64,000 bases of DNA. It comes from Anaerocolumna chitinilytica. GTDB taxonomy: Bacteria; Bacillota; Clostridia; Lachnospirales; Lachnospiraceae. Where the stretch lies: the NCBI RefSeq assembly GCF_014218355.1, contig NZ_AP023368.1, positions 2,298,001-2,362,000 on the forward strand, in the 5' to 3' direction. Within the stretch, counting starts at the first letter, position 1. Each line of letters starts with the position of its first letter. The notes beneath the pieces were generated by a model that had not been told where the DNA came from, made no database searches, and saw only the letters and a program-made list of their open reading frames with translations. The position numbers and the translations under genes are program-made. Below, piece by piece: positions 51,304 to 59,900 of this stretch.

Positions 51304-51741
51304 ATGTCATTCAATAATTTTGATGGATTTAACAATGATCAAAGTTTTACCAGACACCTCTGTCGTTTTATTGGGCAGACGGTTATTGTATTTACAACTA
51401 GCGGCGGTGTTTCTGGAAGTGGTTTTACAGGTGTACTTCTTTCCGTTAATTGTGATACCATCCGCATTGACTCAAGACAGGGATTTGCTCCCGCTTGTCC
51501 TCTAGAAAATTCTTTTAGCGCTGACTTTAATGATAACGATAATTATGGATGTCGCGGCAGAGAAGGCGACAGAGATTATAACAGAGATTATAATAGAGAT
51601 TATAACAGAGATTATAACAGAGACTGTGATAGAGATCGTGACAGAGATCATGACAGAGATCGTGACAGAAGGCGTTCGGTTGGTTCAGTATGTGAAATCC
51701 CCATTTGTAGTATTGTAGCTTTTTGCCATAATGCAATTTAA
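51304..51741 (+). CDS. Probable spore-layer protein with RDYN repeats
   Basis: 145 residues, 25 bp after its paralogue and with AGAAGGAGG upstream. The N-terminal core (LCRFIGQTVIVFTTSGGVSG then SGFTGVLLSVNCDTIRI) and the C-terminal core (VGSVCEIPICSIVAFCHNAI) match the previous protein. Between them is a repetitive charged insert of eight tetrapeptides, R-D-x-(N/D), encoded by 12-bp tandem units. The insert would be disordered and polyampholytic, and it is the part most likely to vary between strains. Same inferred spore-surface role. Confidence 0.7.
   Translation: MSFNNFDGFNNDQSFTRHLCRFIGQTVIVFTTSGGVSGSGFTGVLLSVNCDTIRIDSRQGFAPACPLENSFSADFNDNDNYGCRGREGDRDYNRDYNRDYNRDYNRDCDRDRDRDHDRDRDRRRSVGSVCEIPICSIVAFCHNAI
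51571..51666 (+). repeat. Eight tandem 12-bp units encoding R-D-x-(N/D)
   Basis: Units begin AGAGATTATAAC (four near-identical copies, RDYN), then degenerate copies encode RDCD, RDRD, RDHD and RDRD. In frame with the spore-layer gene; total 96 bp. Confidence 0.95.
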
Positions 51742-51802
51742 TAAAACGCGAAATATTAATAAAACGTGAAATATTAGTAAAGCGATGAAATGAATTAAGT
51801 TG

Positions 51803-51863
51803 AAAAAACTGCTTAAACACTATGGAGGGCTTCTAAGTAGCCCGGGTATTTAAGCAGTTTTTT
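51803..51863 (+). terminator. Long terminator after the tandem pair
   Basis: A perfect 15-bp stem AAAAAACTGCTTAAA (51803-51817) and TTTAAGCAGTTTTTT (51849-51863) encloses a second hairpin, GGGCT with AGCCC. The A- and T-runs make it bidirectional. Confidence 0.9.
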
Positions 51864-52007
51864 AATACTTTTTTATCTTGTTAGCGGAGTTTTTGGCTTC
51901 ATTTAATCTTGGGGTTAATAATGACAATTTACATAACTTGAAACTTAAAACTAACAGTGATATAATTATTAAACAAATTACTAAGTTTAGTACGAGAGGT
52001 GATGATT

Positions 52008-52598
52008 TTGGACAAGATCTCGTTAGATAAAGAAGTGATACTTAATGCAACAGAAGAGGTTATTCGACGTTTCGGACCTGAAAAAGCAAATATTTCTGAC
52101 GTTGCAAAATCTTTAAATGTTAGCCATGCTGCTCTTTACAGATATTATAATGGTAAAAACGTTCTATGGAATGCGGTGACCGAACGCTGGCTTTCAAATC
52201 TTCATGCTGCTTCAAATGAAATAATAAAAGAAGATAAACCAGCAGATATAAAACTCTTTCATCTTTTAGAGGACTTTGCCGAAGCAAAACGCCGCAGTGC
52301 TGTTAATGACCCGGAAATGTTTGCTAACTATCTTAAATTAGCACAAAGCTCAAGGGATGTTATAGAGAAAAGTGTGGAAGAGGGAACTAATTGTATTAAA
52401 GATATTATAGTTCAAGGAATTGCTGAGGGTATATTTTTTGAAGAAAATCCTGATCAGGCAGCGAAAACAGTCTATCTTGCAACCAGCGTATTTATTCATC
52501 CAAATTCCTTCGATGATTCTAATCGAAAACAAAATATTGAATCAGTAGTAGATCTTCTGATAAGAGGACTTAAAAATCCTAATAGAACAGATAAATAA
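52008..52598 (+). CDS. TetR-family regulator
   Basis: 196 residues from TTG 52008, chosen because GAGG (51996-51999) lies 8 bases upstream. GTG 51999 and ATG 52002 are too close to it. The helix-turn-helix is ANISDVAKSLNVSHAALYRYYNGKNVLW, with the YRYY signature. The C-terminal helical domain resembles the common clostridial TetR_C form. It is followed by an NAD-binding SDR gene after a 327-bp region full of GTTAC/GTAAC half-sites, which may be its operators. Confidence 0.88.
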   Translation: MDKISLDKEVILNATEEVIRRFGPEKANISDVAKSLNVSHAALYRYYNGKNVLWNAVTERWLSNLHAASNEIIKEDKPADIKLFHLLEDFAEAKRRSAVNDPEMFANYLKLAQSSRDVIEKSVEEGTNCIKDIIVQGIAEGIFFEENPDQAAKTVYLATSVFIHPNSFDDSNRKQNIESVVDLLIRGLKNPNRTDK

Positions 52599-52722
52599 TA
52601 TGTTAAGTAAACTAGCCCCTGACCTTCCATATAGGATGGTTAAGGGCTTATTTTTTTCAGAATTTAAATTATAAGCGGTTAACTGTAATGATGCATTTAC
52701 TTGTAATTAAATATTTATACTG

Positions 52723-52842
52723 GTTACAAAATATTTATATTGTAATATGTAACTCAATATGATATTATCATTATATTACAAGTTACAAAATAACAAACAT
52801 GTAACTAATTAATAAACATAAACCAAATAAAAAACATGTAAC
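52723..52842. promoter_or_regulatory. Cluster of GTTAC/GTAAC half-sites
   Basis: Five half-sites in 120 AT-rich bases: GTTAC at 52723 and 52782; GTAAC at 52749, 52801 and 52838. Sites 1-2 and 3-4 form inverted pairs, and the last two share AAACATGTAAC. They lie between a TetR gene and the SDR gene and are likely operators. The rest of the 327-bp gap holds a short T-rich terminator-like stretch near 52650. Confidence 0.55.
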
Positions 52843-52925
52843 AAGTAATCGAAATGATTTAAAGCCTATCCTAAATAACCTGGGGGGCTAAATGTCAGCT
52901 AATAATCTTTTAAGGAGGATTTAAT

Positions 52926-53759
52926 ATGCTTGTCTTTGTAACAGGAGCAACTGGTTATATCGGTTCTGAAGTTGTACGAGAACTCCTTGGTGCTGGACAT
53001 CAAGTCATTGGTTTAACACGCTCAGAGAAAGGGGCATCAAAATTAAGGGAAGCCGGAGCTAAAGCACACTTTGGCGCACTTGATGATCCGGATAGCCTTC
53101 GAAGTGGTGCCGCAATGGCTGATGGTGTTATTCACTTGGCATTTAAGCATGATTTCTCGGACTTTGGCGGTTCACTAAATACGGATTTACATGCAATTGA
53201 AGCAATAGGAGAAGTACTTGAGGGCACCGGCAAGCCGTTTTTAACTACTGCGCATGCTAATAGTACATTATCTGATAATGCAACTCTGGCTCTTGCTAAG
53301 CGTGGTGTACGGGCATCGGTTGTATCACTTTCTACGTCAGTGCATGGTGATGGAGATAAGGGATTTGTTCCGAGGTTAATCAGTATTGCTCGAGAAAAAG
53401 GGTTCTCTGCCTATATCGGTGATGGAGCCAACCGCTGGCCTGCGATACATCGTCTTGATGCGGCACACCTTTTCCGCCTGGCATTAGAGTCTGCTCCGGC
53501 AGGATCTAAGCTGGATGGAGTTGGAGATGAGGGGATACCTTTTTATGATATCGCTAATATAATCAGCCGCAGGTTAAACCTGCCCTTAGTCAGCATTTCA
53601 CGTGAGGAGGCAGAATCCCACTTTGGTTTTCTAGGGCCCATTGCGGCTCTTGATATCCCAAGGTCCAGTGCAGAGACGCAAGAACTTCTGAACTGGAAGC
53701 CAGTGCATGTTTCTCTGCTCACAGATCTCGAGGAAGGGGATTATTTTGAGCAGAAATAG
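52926..53759 (+). CDS. NAD(P)-binding extended SDR (NmrA/epimerase-like)
   Basis: 277 residues beginning MLVFVTGATGYIGSEVVRELL, with the GxxGxxG cofactor motif. The middle part includes GVIHLAFKHDFSDFGG and the Ser/Thr-rich SLSTSVHGDG strand. The usual YxxxK is not evident, as in the SDR_a5/atypical group (putative sugar-epimerase-like oxidoreductases). AAGGAGG precedes the ATG. It is downstream of a TetR gene with a cluster of half-sites between them, suggesting induction by a small molecule. Substrate unknown. Confidence 0.85.
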   Translation: MLVFVTGATGYIGSEVVRELLGAGHQVIGLTRSEKGASKLREAGAKAHFGALDDPDSLRSGAAMADGVIHLAFKHDFSDFGGSLNTDLHAIEAIGEVLEGTGKPFLTTAHANSTLSDNATLALAKRGVRASVVSLSTSVHGDGDKGFVPRLISIAREKGFSAYIGDGANRWPAIHRLDAAHLFRLALESAPAGSKLDGVGDEGIPFYDIANIISRRLNLPLVSISREEAESHFGFLGPIAALDIPRSSAETQELLNWKPVHVSLLTDLEEGDYFEQK

Positions 53760-53763
53760 GTGA

Positions 53764-54813
53764 TTAAGCCTTTATCGCCCAACGTAATTTAGCACACCGG
53801 GCACGACTATTGGAATTACATTCGGCGGCTGATGGCCGTATAGCTTCTGTAGCAATTTCTTTGTAGAGGCCTTCACGATAGAAATGCTGAAAAGATTTTT
53901 TAACAAGACGATCTTCACCGGAATGAAAGGTCAGGATTGCAACACGTCCTCCTTCAGCCAAGGCAGCAGGAAGTTTTTCTAAAAATTCATATAATACTTC
54001 AAATTCTTTATTAACATCAATTCGCAATGCCTGAAAGCATCTCTGACAGGATTTTTTAATTTCCTCATTTCTATCCTTTTCTGGTATAAATTTCAGCGCA
54101 TCTTTGATGATTTGCTGAAGCTGACTTGTTGTTGTAATGGCCACTCCTTTTTTTGTTGCTGATATAATGGCACGAGCTATTTCTGCGGAATGCGGTTCGT
54201 CTGCATTTTCTAGCAGCATTCCATGTAATTCATCCTGTGAGATGGTTTTAAGCCGTTCTGCAGCAGAGATGCCCTTGGAAGGATTTAGCCTTAAATCTAA
54301 TGGCCCCTCCGTCTTAAAAGAAAATCCTCTTTCAGGATTGTCTATTTGCATAGAAGAGACACCTAAATCTGCCAATACAAAATTCAATGGTCCGGATTCC
54401 GAGGTGATTTGATCTATATTTGAAAAGTTAGTCTGTTTGATCGTTAAAATTTCAGGTCCATATCCTAAGAGCTCTAAACGTTCTCTTGTACGCGGCAATT
54501 CTATCGAATCCACATCAGTTGCGTATAAATGTCCTTTGGAGTTCAAGCATTTAAGCATCTCTAAGGTATGACCGCCATAACCTAAGGTTGCATCTAATCC
54601 GGTTTGCCCGGGGGTGATTTGTAAAATTTCCAATATTTCATTAACGCATATGGAACGATGCATACCTGCAGGTGTATTGCCCTTTTGTATAACCTTTGCT
54701 ACTGTATCAGCATATAACTCCGGTTGTAATTCCTTATATTTATCTTTAAAGGCTTTCGGATGGGTACCTTTATACCTGGGACGGCGCTGATGTTTTTGCT
54801 CTTGATTATCCAT
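53764..54813 (-). CDS. RsmH-like 16S rRNA m4C methyltransferase with N-terminal extension
   Basis: 349 residues from ATG 54813 (AAAGGTGG 7 bases upstream). The SAM-binding and catalytic blocks are those of RsmH/MraW: LDATLGYGGHTLEML, ADLGVSSMQIDNPERGFSFKTEGPLDLRL, FQALRIDVNKE and LTFHSGEDRLVKKSF. It carries a ~45-residue basic N-terminus (QKHQRRPRYKGTHPKAFKDKY) not found in housekeeping RsmH, and it is not in a division/cell-wall cluster. It is therefore probably a second RsmH paralogue; the target base may be C1402 or another site. Confidence 0.88.
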   Translation of the reverse strand: MDNQEQKHQRRPRYKGTHPKAFKDKYKELQPELYADTVAKVIQKGNTPAGMHRSICVNEILEILQITPGQTGLDATLGYGGHTLEMLKCLNSKGHLYATDVDSIELPRTRERLELLGYGPEILTIKQTNFSNIDQITSESGPLNFVLADLGVSSMQIDNPERGFSFKTEGPLDLRLNPSKGISAAERLKTISQDELHGMLLENADEPHSAEIARAIISATKKGVAITTTSQLQQIIKDALKFIPEKDRNEEIKKSCQRCFQALRIDVNKEFEVLYEFLEKLPAALAEGGRVAILTFHSGEDRLVKKSFQHFYREGLYKEIATEAIRPSAAECNSNSRARCAKLRWAIKA

Positions 54814-55111
54814 TATTGATTCCACCTTTTAATTAGCTATTTTTATATAATCAAAAGCGTCTGCTAAGCTTGTACTTTTGAATATTCTTACCAGTTACAT
54901 GATATCAAATTCAGGGAATAATAGCAAACCCTTCATAAAAAATCTTCGAACAATGTACCCTAAGGGGACGGTTAGTGAGAGAGAGGTTAGAATACAGGAT
55001 AAAATTTCCATATATAAGATTCTATGGTATAATTTACATAAAGCGGATAGCTGATAAGATTATCATGGTATTGGCTGATGGTAAATAAATTACGAATAGG
55101 AGTGAGATTCT

Positions 55112-57004
55112 ATGCTGACGAAAAAAAGCCGCATCAAAGATGTATACGCTAATCCCATTGGACGGGATATCATTAATCGAATGCTCTTACAAATGAATAT
55201 AAATAGAAAGGCAGTTACGAATCCTATTGTTGGAAATCTCAAAATAATGGTTTTACCGAAGCTGTTAAAAAATCAATTGGATGAAGGATTTGTGGATACT
55301 TTGCTTACACTTTTGAATACGGAAGATGAAACAGTAAGGAGCACGGACGAGATAATTCCCAGAGAATGGTGGAAGGAAGCTGTTTTCTATCAGATTTATC
55401 CTAGAAGTTTTAAAGATAGCAATGGAGATGGAATTGGTGATTTGCAGGGTATCATAAGTAAATTGGACTACATAAAGGAATTGGGTATTGATGCTATCTG
55501 GCTTTCACCGATTTATGATTCTCCCAATGATGATAATGGCTACGACATAAGAGATTATCATAAAATCATGTCTGACTTTGGAACAATGGAGGATTTTGAT
55601 AAATTATTAACGGAGATTCATAACCGTGGCATGAGACTTATTATGGATCTTGTGGTCAACCATACCTCAGATGAGCATAAGTGGTATCAGCAGGCTATTC
55701 ACGAACCGGATTCCAAGTATGGTGATTATTATATTTTCAAACCTCAACCTAACAATTGGACATCATTTTTCAGCGGCAGTGCATGGAACTATGTAGAAGA
55801 GCGGAATCAATATGCGTTACATTTATTTTCTAAGAAGCAGATGGATTTAAATTGGGAAAATGAAGCTCTGCGTCATGAGATTCATGACATGGTAAAATGG
55901 TGGCTGGAGAAGGGGGTAGATGGTTTTCGGCTGGATGTAATTAATTATATCTCTAAGCGTAAAGGATTGCCGGATGGAAATAAAAGCATCGGTAAGCTAA
56001 TGGGATATTATGGTGTGGAACATTATTTTTATGGACCTAGTCTTCATGATTATTTGCATGAATTGAAGGAGAAGGTGTTTATGCCGTATAATGCTTTTTC
56101 GGTTGGCGAAACTCCGGGAGCTGGGATGGAAATGAGTAAACTGCTGACTGCTGATTACCGTAAGGAACTTGATATGGTGTTCTCCTTTGACCATCTGGAA
56201 ACACCCGGGCATACACGTTATGATGATTATCAATATGACCTTAATTACCTGAAAAGCTGTATGGTCAACTGGATGGAGAATTACGGTAATCATTGCCAGC
56301 CTTCACTCTTTTATGAAAATCATGATAACCCTCGGATGATTTCTAAAATAAATGCAAATCAAAAGTATCGGTATGTCCTGGGGAAACTTTTAGCTGTAAT
56401 ACAGCTTACACTACGAGGTACGCCTTTTATTTACCAGGGGCAGGAGCTTGGAATGATAAATCAATGTTTTAAAACCATCTCGGAGATTCGGGATGTGGAG
56501 TCGTTGAATCTATATGATGAGTTATGCAATACCATGAAAGAAGAAGAGGCTTTTTCTAAGATTTTAACCGGTTCAAGGGACCATGCCAGGACACCAATGC
56601 AATGGAGTGGTGAACAGTATGCAGGCTTTTCTACGGTGAAGCCATGGATTATGATGGATGAGGATTATAAAAGCTGCAATGCTAAGCTGCAGCTTCAAGA
56701 TGAGAACTCCATCCTTCGCTTTTTTCAGAAGCTGATTGCATTGCGCAAGGAGTATAAGGTTATTTATTATGGAAATGTAATTGTTAGCAATAAAAAAGTG
56801 AAAGACCTGTTTACCTACTATCGTAAAGACGAAAACGAAGCTCTGTATATTGAGATAAACCTAAGTACCACCAATAAAAAGCGTACAAAACATCCAAAAG
56901 GCAGGCTTTTGTTATCTAATTATACCGAGGACATCCTGTCCTCGAAGGACAGATTGTCCTTTCTGAGGCCATATGAGGCAAATATTTGGGCTATTTATCC
57001 CTAG
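55112..57004 (+). CDS. GH13 alpha-glucosidase with N-terminal helical extension
   Basis: 630 residues. GH13 starts near residue 88 (WWKEAVFYQIYPRSFKDSNGDGIGDLQGI), the oligo-1,6-glucosidase / trehalose-6-phosphate hydrolase type. The catalytic motifs are DLVVNHTSDEH, GFRLDVINY (nucleophile D275), SVGETPG (acid E333) and ENHDNPR (D405). The first ~85 residues (SRIKDVYANPIGRDIINRMLLQ onward) form a helical domain not present in standard enzymes. No signal peptide is seen, so it works on imported alpha-glucosides in the cytoplasm. No trehalose or maltose importer is adjacent. AGGAGTG supports the start. Confidence 0.9.
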   Translation: MLTKKSRIKDVYANPIGRDIINRMLLQMNINRKAVTNPIVGNLKIMVLPKLLKNQLDEGFVDTLLTLLNTEDETVRSTDEIIPREWWKEAVFYQIYPRSFKDSNGDGIGDLQGIISKLDYIKELGIDAIWLSPIYDSPNDDNGYDIRDYHKIMSDFGTMEDFDKLLTEIHNRGMRLIMDLVVNHTSDEHKWYQQAIHEPDSKYGDYYIFKPQPNNWTSFFSGSAWNYVEERNQYALHLFSKKQMDLNWENEALRHEIHDMVKWWLEKGVDGFRLDVINYISKRKGLPDGNKSIGKLMGYYGVEHYFYGPSLHDYLHELKEKVFMPYNAFSVGETPGAGMEMSKLLTADYRKELDMVFSFDHLETPGHTRYDDYQYDLNYLKSCMVNWMENYGNHCQPSLFYENHDNPRMISKINANQKYRYVLGKLLAVIQLTLRGTPFIYQGQELGMINQCFKTISEIRDVESLNLYDELCNTMKEEEAFSKILTGSRDHARTPMQWSGEQYAGFSTVKPWIMMDEDYKSCNAKLQLQDENSILRFFQKLIALRKEYKVIYYGNVIVSNKKVKDLFTYYRKDENEALYIEINLSTTNKKRTKHPKGRLLLSNYTEDILSSKDRLSFLRPYEANIWAIYP

Positions 57005-57107
57005 TTCTTTTATCCTATCTTCATAGGTCTATAGTCTGAAAGCGGTAATATTATTCTTCTGAAATGTCGAAACCTATTACATAAACAATGAAGAGGAGAA
57101 TTATATT

Positions 57108-57281
57108 ATGAGTGAACAGACAATCAATGACTTACATATCGTATTAGATAATATTGATTCAAGAATTGAACAAAATACATCAAGTAATGAAGAACTGCAG
57201 TATTTAATGTATCAAAAAATAAAAATCTTACAGCTGATTGATGATTTTAATCAAAGAAAGGGATATTTTGCGAATAATTGA
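57108..57281 (+). CDS. Small helical 57-residue protein before CheX-like gene
   Basis: From ATG 57108 with AAGAGGAG upstream to TGA at 57279-57281. The product (opening MSEQTINDLHIVLDNIDSRI) is all-helical and polar, likely a coiled coil, ending KGYFANN. It is 49 bp before the CheX-like gene and shares its direction, so probably the same operon. I do not recognise a family; the size and helical hairpin pattern recall small phosphatase-type regulators, but no diagnostic motif is present. Confidence 0.65.
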   Translation: MSEQTINDLHIVLDNIDSRIEQNTSSNEELQYLMYQKIKILQLIDDFNQRKGYFANN

Positions 57282-57330
57282 CCGTTCATACTTTATAGAT
57301 GCGTCATGCTAGAAGGAGATTTTAAAAGTT

Positions 57331-57783
57331 ATGGACGTTAAGTATATTAATACGATATTAGAAACTTTCATTGCTACTTTAGAACAATTTGGGGTACATG
57401 ACATCAAAAGGTGTAATATTCAAAAGAAAAGCAAAATGTTCTTGAATTCAGAGTTATCTACAATAATTTGTTTTCAAGGAGCAGTTCAAGGGGATATCGC
57501 TCTTTCTATGCCTATCGAGACTGCTAAAAGATTAGTCTCAATAATGATGATGGGCATGAGTATTACATCCATCGATGATATGGCCAAAAGTGCAATAGGA
57601 GAATTATCCAGTATGATAGCAGGGGCTTCCGCGACAAAAATTTCTTCTTTTGGATTAGCGACAAGGATTAATCCACCTAGAGTAATTACAGAAAATGCTG
57701 AAATTAACTGCTTTGAAACTATCGCCATTGATTTTGAATCAGATCAGGGAAAGATTGAACTTAACATCGGGTTGAATATATAG
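57331..57783 (+). CDS. CheX-like chemotaxis phosphatase-family protein
   Basis: 150 residues of the CheC/CheX/FliY family: MDVKYINTILETFIATLEQFG, VQGDIALSMPIETAKRLVSIM and SAIGELSSMIAGASATKI. CheX uses E-x-x-N to dephosphorylate CheY-P. Here E91 is present, but the asparagine position is S94. The family PP motif downstream (NPPRVI) is present. It could bind a receiver domain without full catalysis, or the serine may substitute. AGAAGGAG precedes the ATG. No other chemotaxis gene is nearby; CheX proteins also occur as stand-alone regulators. Confidence 0.82.
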   Translation: MDVKYINTILETFIATLEQFGVHDIKRCNIQKKSKMFLNSELSTIICFQGAVQGDIALSMPIETAKRLVSIMMMGMSITSIDDMAKSAIGELSSMIAGASATKISSFGLATRINPPRVITENAEINCFETIAIDFESDQGKIELNIGLNI

Positions 57784-57944
57784 TAGAGAGTATAATTTAA
57801 AAAGTGTTTTTTTCTACAAATTAATACAAATAATGATTTACATCTTATGTATGAATAGGTATAATATTTACAGGGATATTATGGTATAAAAGGAATAATA
57901 ATACTATGATTTCTATTTTATTATAATTACAGAGGAGAAAGTCT

Positions 57945-58769
57945 ATGAAAAAAACATTAAAACTATTAACCAGCATTCTTTTATGCATCACGATTATTGC
58001 CTCCTGTACTCTTATTTACGGGCAACAAACAGAAGCAGCAACTGTTAAAATCAGCAATACAACTTTGACTTTGAGTGTAGGGAAGTCTCAAACCCTTAAA
58101 ATAACCGGAACTTCAAGCACAGTAAGCTGGTCAAGCAGTAATGAAGATGTCGCAACGGTCTCAAAAAGCGGTAAAGTAACTGCTGTATCCAATGGCTCAG
58201 CTGTTGTTACTGCTAAGGTTGACAGCAAAAAATATACATGTAAAGTTAAAGTACAAGGAAGTCAAAAGTTATCAGCTGATTGGAAAGACCTTGAGTTTAA
58301 AATGAACAATGAAAAATATACCTTGTTCTTTGATTTCAAACAGATAAAAGATAATGGCTGGGATTTTGACTTATCAGATTATGGTCATGACAGTTATACC
58401 ATGAACAGCGGTGATAAAATTACCGGAACGATAAGTCTTGAGAATTCAAAATATGATTCTGATATTACAGTAGGATTCATCAATACAGATAAGAAAGCAA
58501 AAGATATTAAGAAATGCAAAATATGGACCATTAATATTAACAATCGGTTTGCAAAAAATCCTGTTTCTTTTGCCTTACCTGCCGGGATTAAGGAAGGAAG
58601 CACTTTAAAAGAAGTTGTAAAAGCTTATGGTAAACCAGATGACACCTATAGATCGGATGATTTAGGATATTGGGTTTATACTTATTCCTCAGATTATGAT
58701 AAGTATTTCAAATTAGAGATCGATGATAAAAAAGGTGTAATAGGAATGACTATGCAGTTATATGATTAA
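57945..58769 (+). CDS. Secreted protein with a Big2 Ig-like domain
   Basis: 274 residues. A signal peptide ends near EAA (residue ~32). Residues ~33-105 form a bacterial Ig-like (Big_2) domain with the typical LTLSVGKSQTLKITGTSSTV then SWSSSNEDVATVSKSGKVTA. The remaining ~165 residues have a beta-rich pattern without a recognised family, including a late SmpA/BamE-like KEGSTLKEVVKAYGKPDDTY segment. It probably acts at the cell surface or in the envelope. AGAGGAGA precedes the ATG. It is a single-gene unit closed by a strong terminator. Confidence 0.82.
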   Translation: MKKTLKLLTSILLCITIIASCTLIYGQQTEAATVKISNTTLTLSVGKSQTLKITGTSSTVSWSSSNEDVATVSKSGKVTAVSNGSAVVTAKVDSKKYTCKVKVQGSQKLSADWKDLEFKMNNEKYTLFFDFKQIKDNGWDFDLSDYGHDSYTMNSGDKITGTISLENSKYDSDITVGFINTDKKAKDIKKCKIWTININNRFAKNPVSFALPAGIKEGSTLKEVVKAYGKPDDTYRSDDLGYWVYTYSSDYDKYFKLEIDDKKGVIGMTMQLYD

Positions 58770-58773
58770 TATC

Positions 58774-58812
58774 AAAGGGCAAGACCGTTTAAAGCGGTCT
58801 TGCCCTTTTTAT
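58774..58812. terminator. Bidirectional terminator
   Basis: Perfect 14-bp stem AAAGGGCAAGACCG (58774-58787) and CGGTCTTGCCCTTT (58795-58808), 7-base loop, then T residues. It serves the convergent genes on both sides. Confidence 0.92.
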
Positions 58813-58818
58813 ACATAA

Positions 58819-59784
58819 CTACAGCAATACAATCATTTCTTCGGGTAAGGCAGAGATTTCCGAATATATAATATCCCGGTAATCTATCCATTCTTTCTCA
58901 TTCTCCTGAATACTGTTTACAGAAGGTATTAGTTGTTCACTGCTATTGATAAATTTCTTCAGGATTTCGTTTGTAACCTTGTCTGTAATCATTTTATGAA
59001 GGATACTGCCATTTTTTATGTAGAACAGTTTATATCGGTCATTATCTACCGGAAGCTTTAGCAGAATACTTTGTGAAGATAGATTTTTATAGCCGCTCAA
59101 TCCGTTTTTTATCATTTTAAAACAGGCTATCATATCTCTGTAGATAGCAGCCATTTCGAATCGATAAGACTCAACAGCTTCCTCTAATTTAGACTGCAAT
59201 GTATTAACCATTAATTGAAGATTGTCTTCAGATTCAAGAAGTTCAAAAAGCACCGTTTTATTGAGATCAAATAGTTCCCTTTCCAGAGTAATGGGGAATA
59301 TATGATATTCAAATCTGTATTGGTCGCCGTCTTTTGTTATCGGATAAATATTTTTTAGATGAACCAGAAATTCGCTTATCGTATATTTACTTCTGAATGG
59401 TCCGAAACAATGCTCTGTTCTATCATCAATTACAGTTAGAGGATTATATTTATTATAATCCTCAACTTTAATAAAAAAGTAATTCCTGTCATTTTTCATC
59501 TGGGCATTGAATCTGGGTTTGAATTCTTTAATTAAGGAACATTCTAACAAACGGGCTTCCAGATGGGTATCGGTAATAATATATTCAATATCTCTAATCA
59601 AGGGTACCATTCGATTAACTTTTTCCCACTTTGGTGTTTTAACAAAATAGGATTGAACTCTTTTTTGCAGGCATTTACTTTTTCCAATATAAATAATAGC
59701 ACCTTGGGAGTTCAACATTTTATATATTCCCGGGAGTTTAGGAATCTGCTTTAAATTATCGTTTGTAATGTATTTATGTTCCAT
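58819..59784 (-). CDS. GIY-YIG nuclease protein related to UvrC N-terminus
   Basis: 321 residues from ATG 59784 (AAGGTG upstream; an N-terminal 13-residue extension lacks a site). The GIY-YIG domain reads LPGIYKMLNSQGAIIYIGKSKCLQKRVQSYF, with catalytic Tyr/Arg, and the metal-binding glutamate in EARLLECSLIKEFKPRFN. A UvrB-binding UVR-like segment is at residues ~190-230 (LEEAVESYRFEMAAIYRDMI). It lacks the C-terminal RNase H-like and HhH domains of full UvrC, so it resembles Cho-type stand-alone 3' incision nucleases. Role in repair of bulky lesions is inferred. Confidence 0.85.
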   Translation of the reverse strand: MEHKYITNDNLKQIPKLPGIYKMLNSQGAIIYIGKSKCLQKRVQSYFVKTPKWEKVNRMVPLIRDIEYIITDTHLEARLLECSLIKEFKPRFNAQMKNDRNYFFIKVEDYNKYNPLTVIDDRTEHCFGPFRSKYTISEFLVHLKNIYPITKDGDQYRFEYHIFPITLERELFDLNKTVLFELLESEDNLQLMVNTLQSKLEEAVESYRFEMAAIYRDMIACFKMIKNGLSGYKNLSSQSILLKLPVDNDRYKLFYIKNGSILHKMITDKVTNEILKKFINSSEQLIPSVNSIQENEKEWIDYRDIIYSEISALPEEMIVLL

Positions 59785-59900
59785 ACTTTCACCTTGGTTA
59801 GTTAAAATTAATTGTTTTTTCAATAAGAACTATATCATAGCATAAAAGAAATAAGAAGTCTACGATACATCTCCTGCAAGGTGATACAATAATAACCTAC

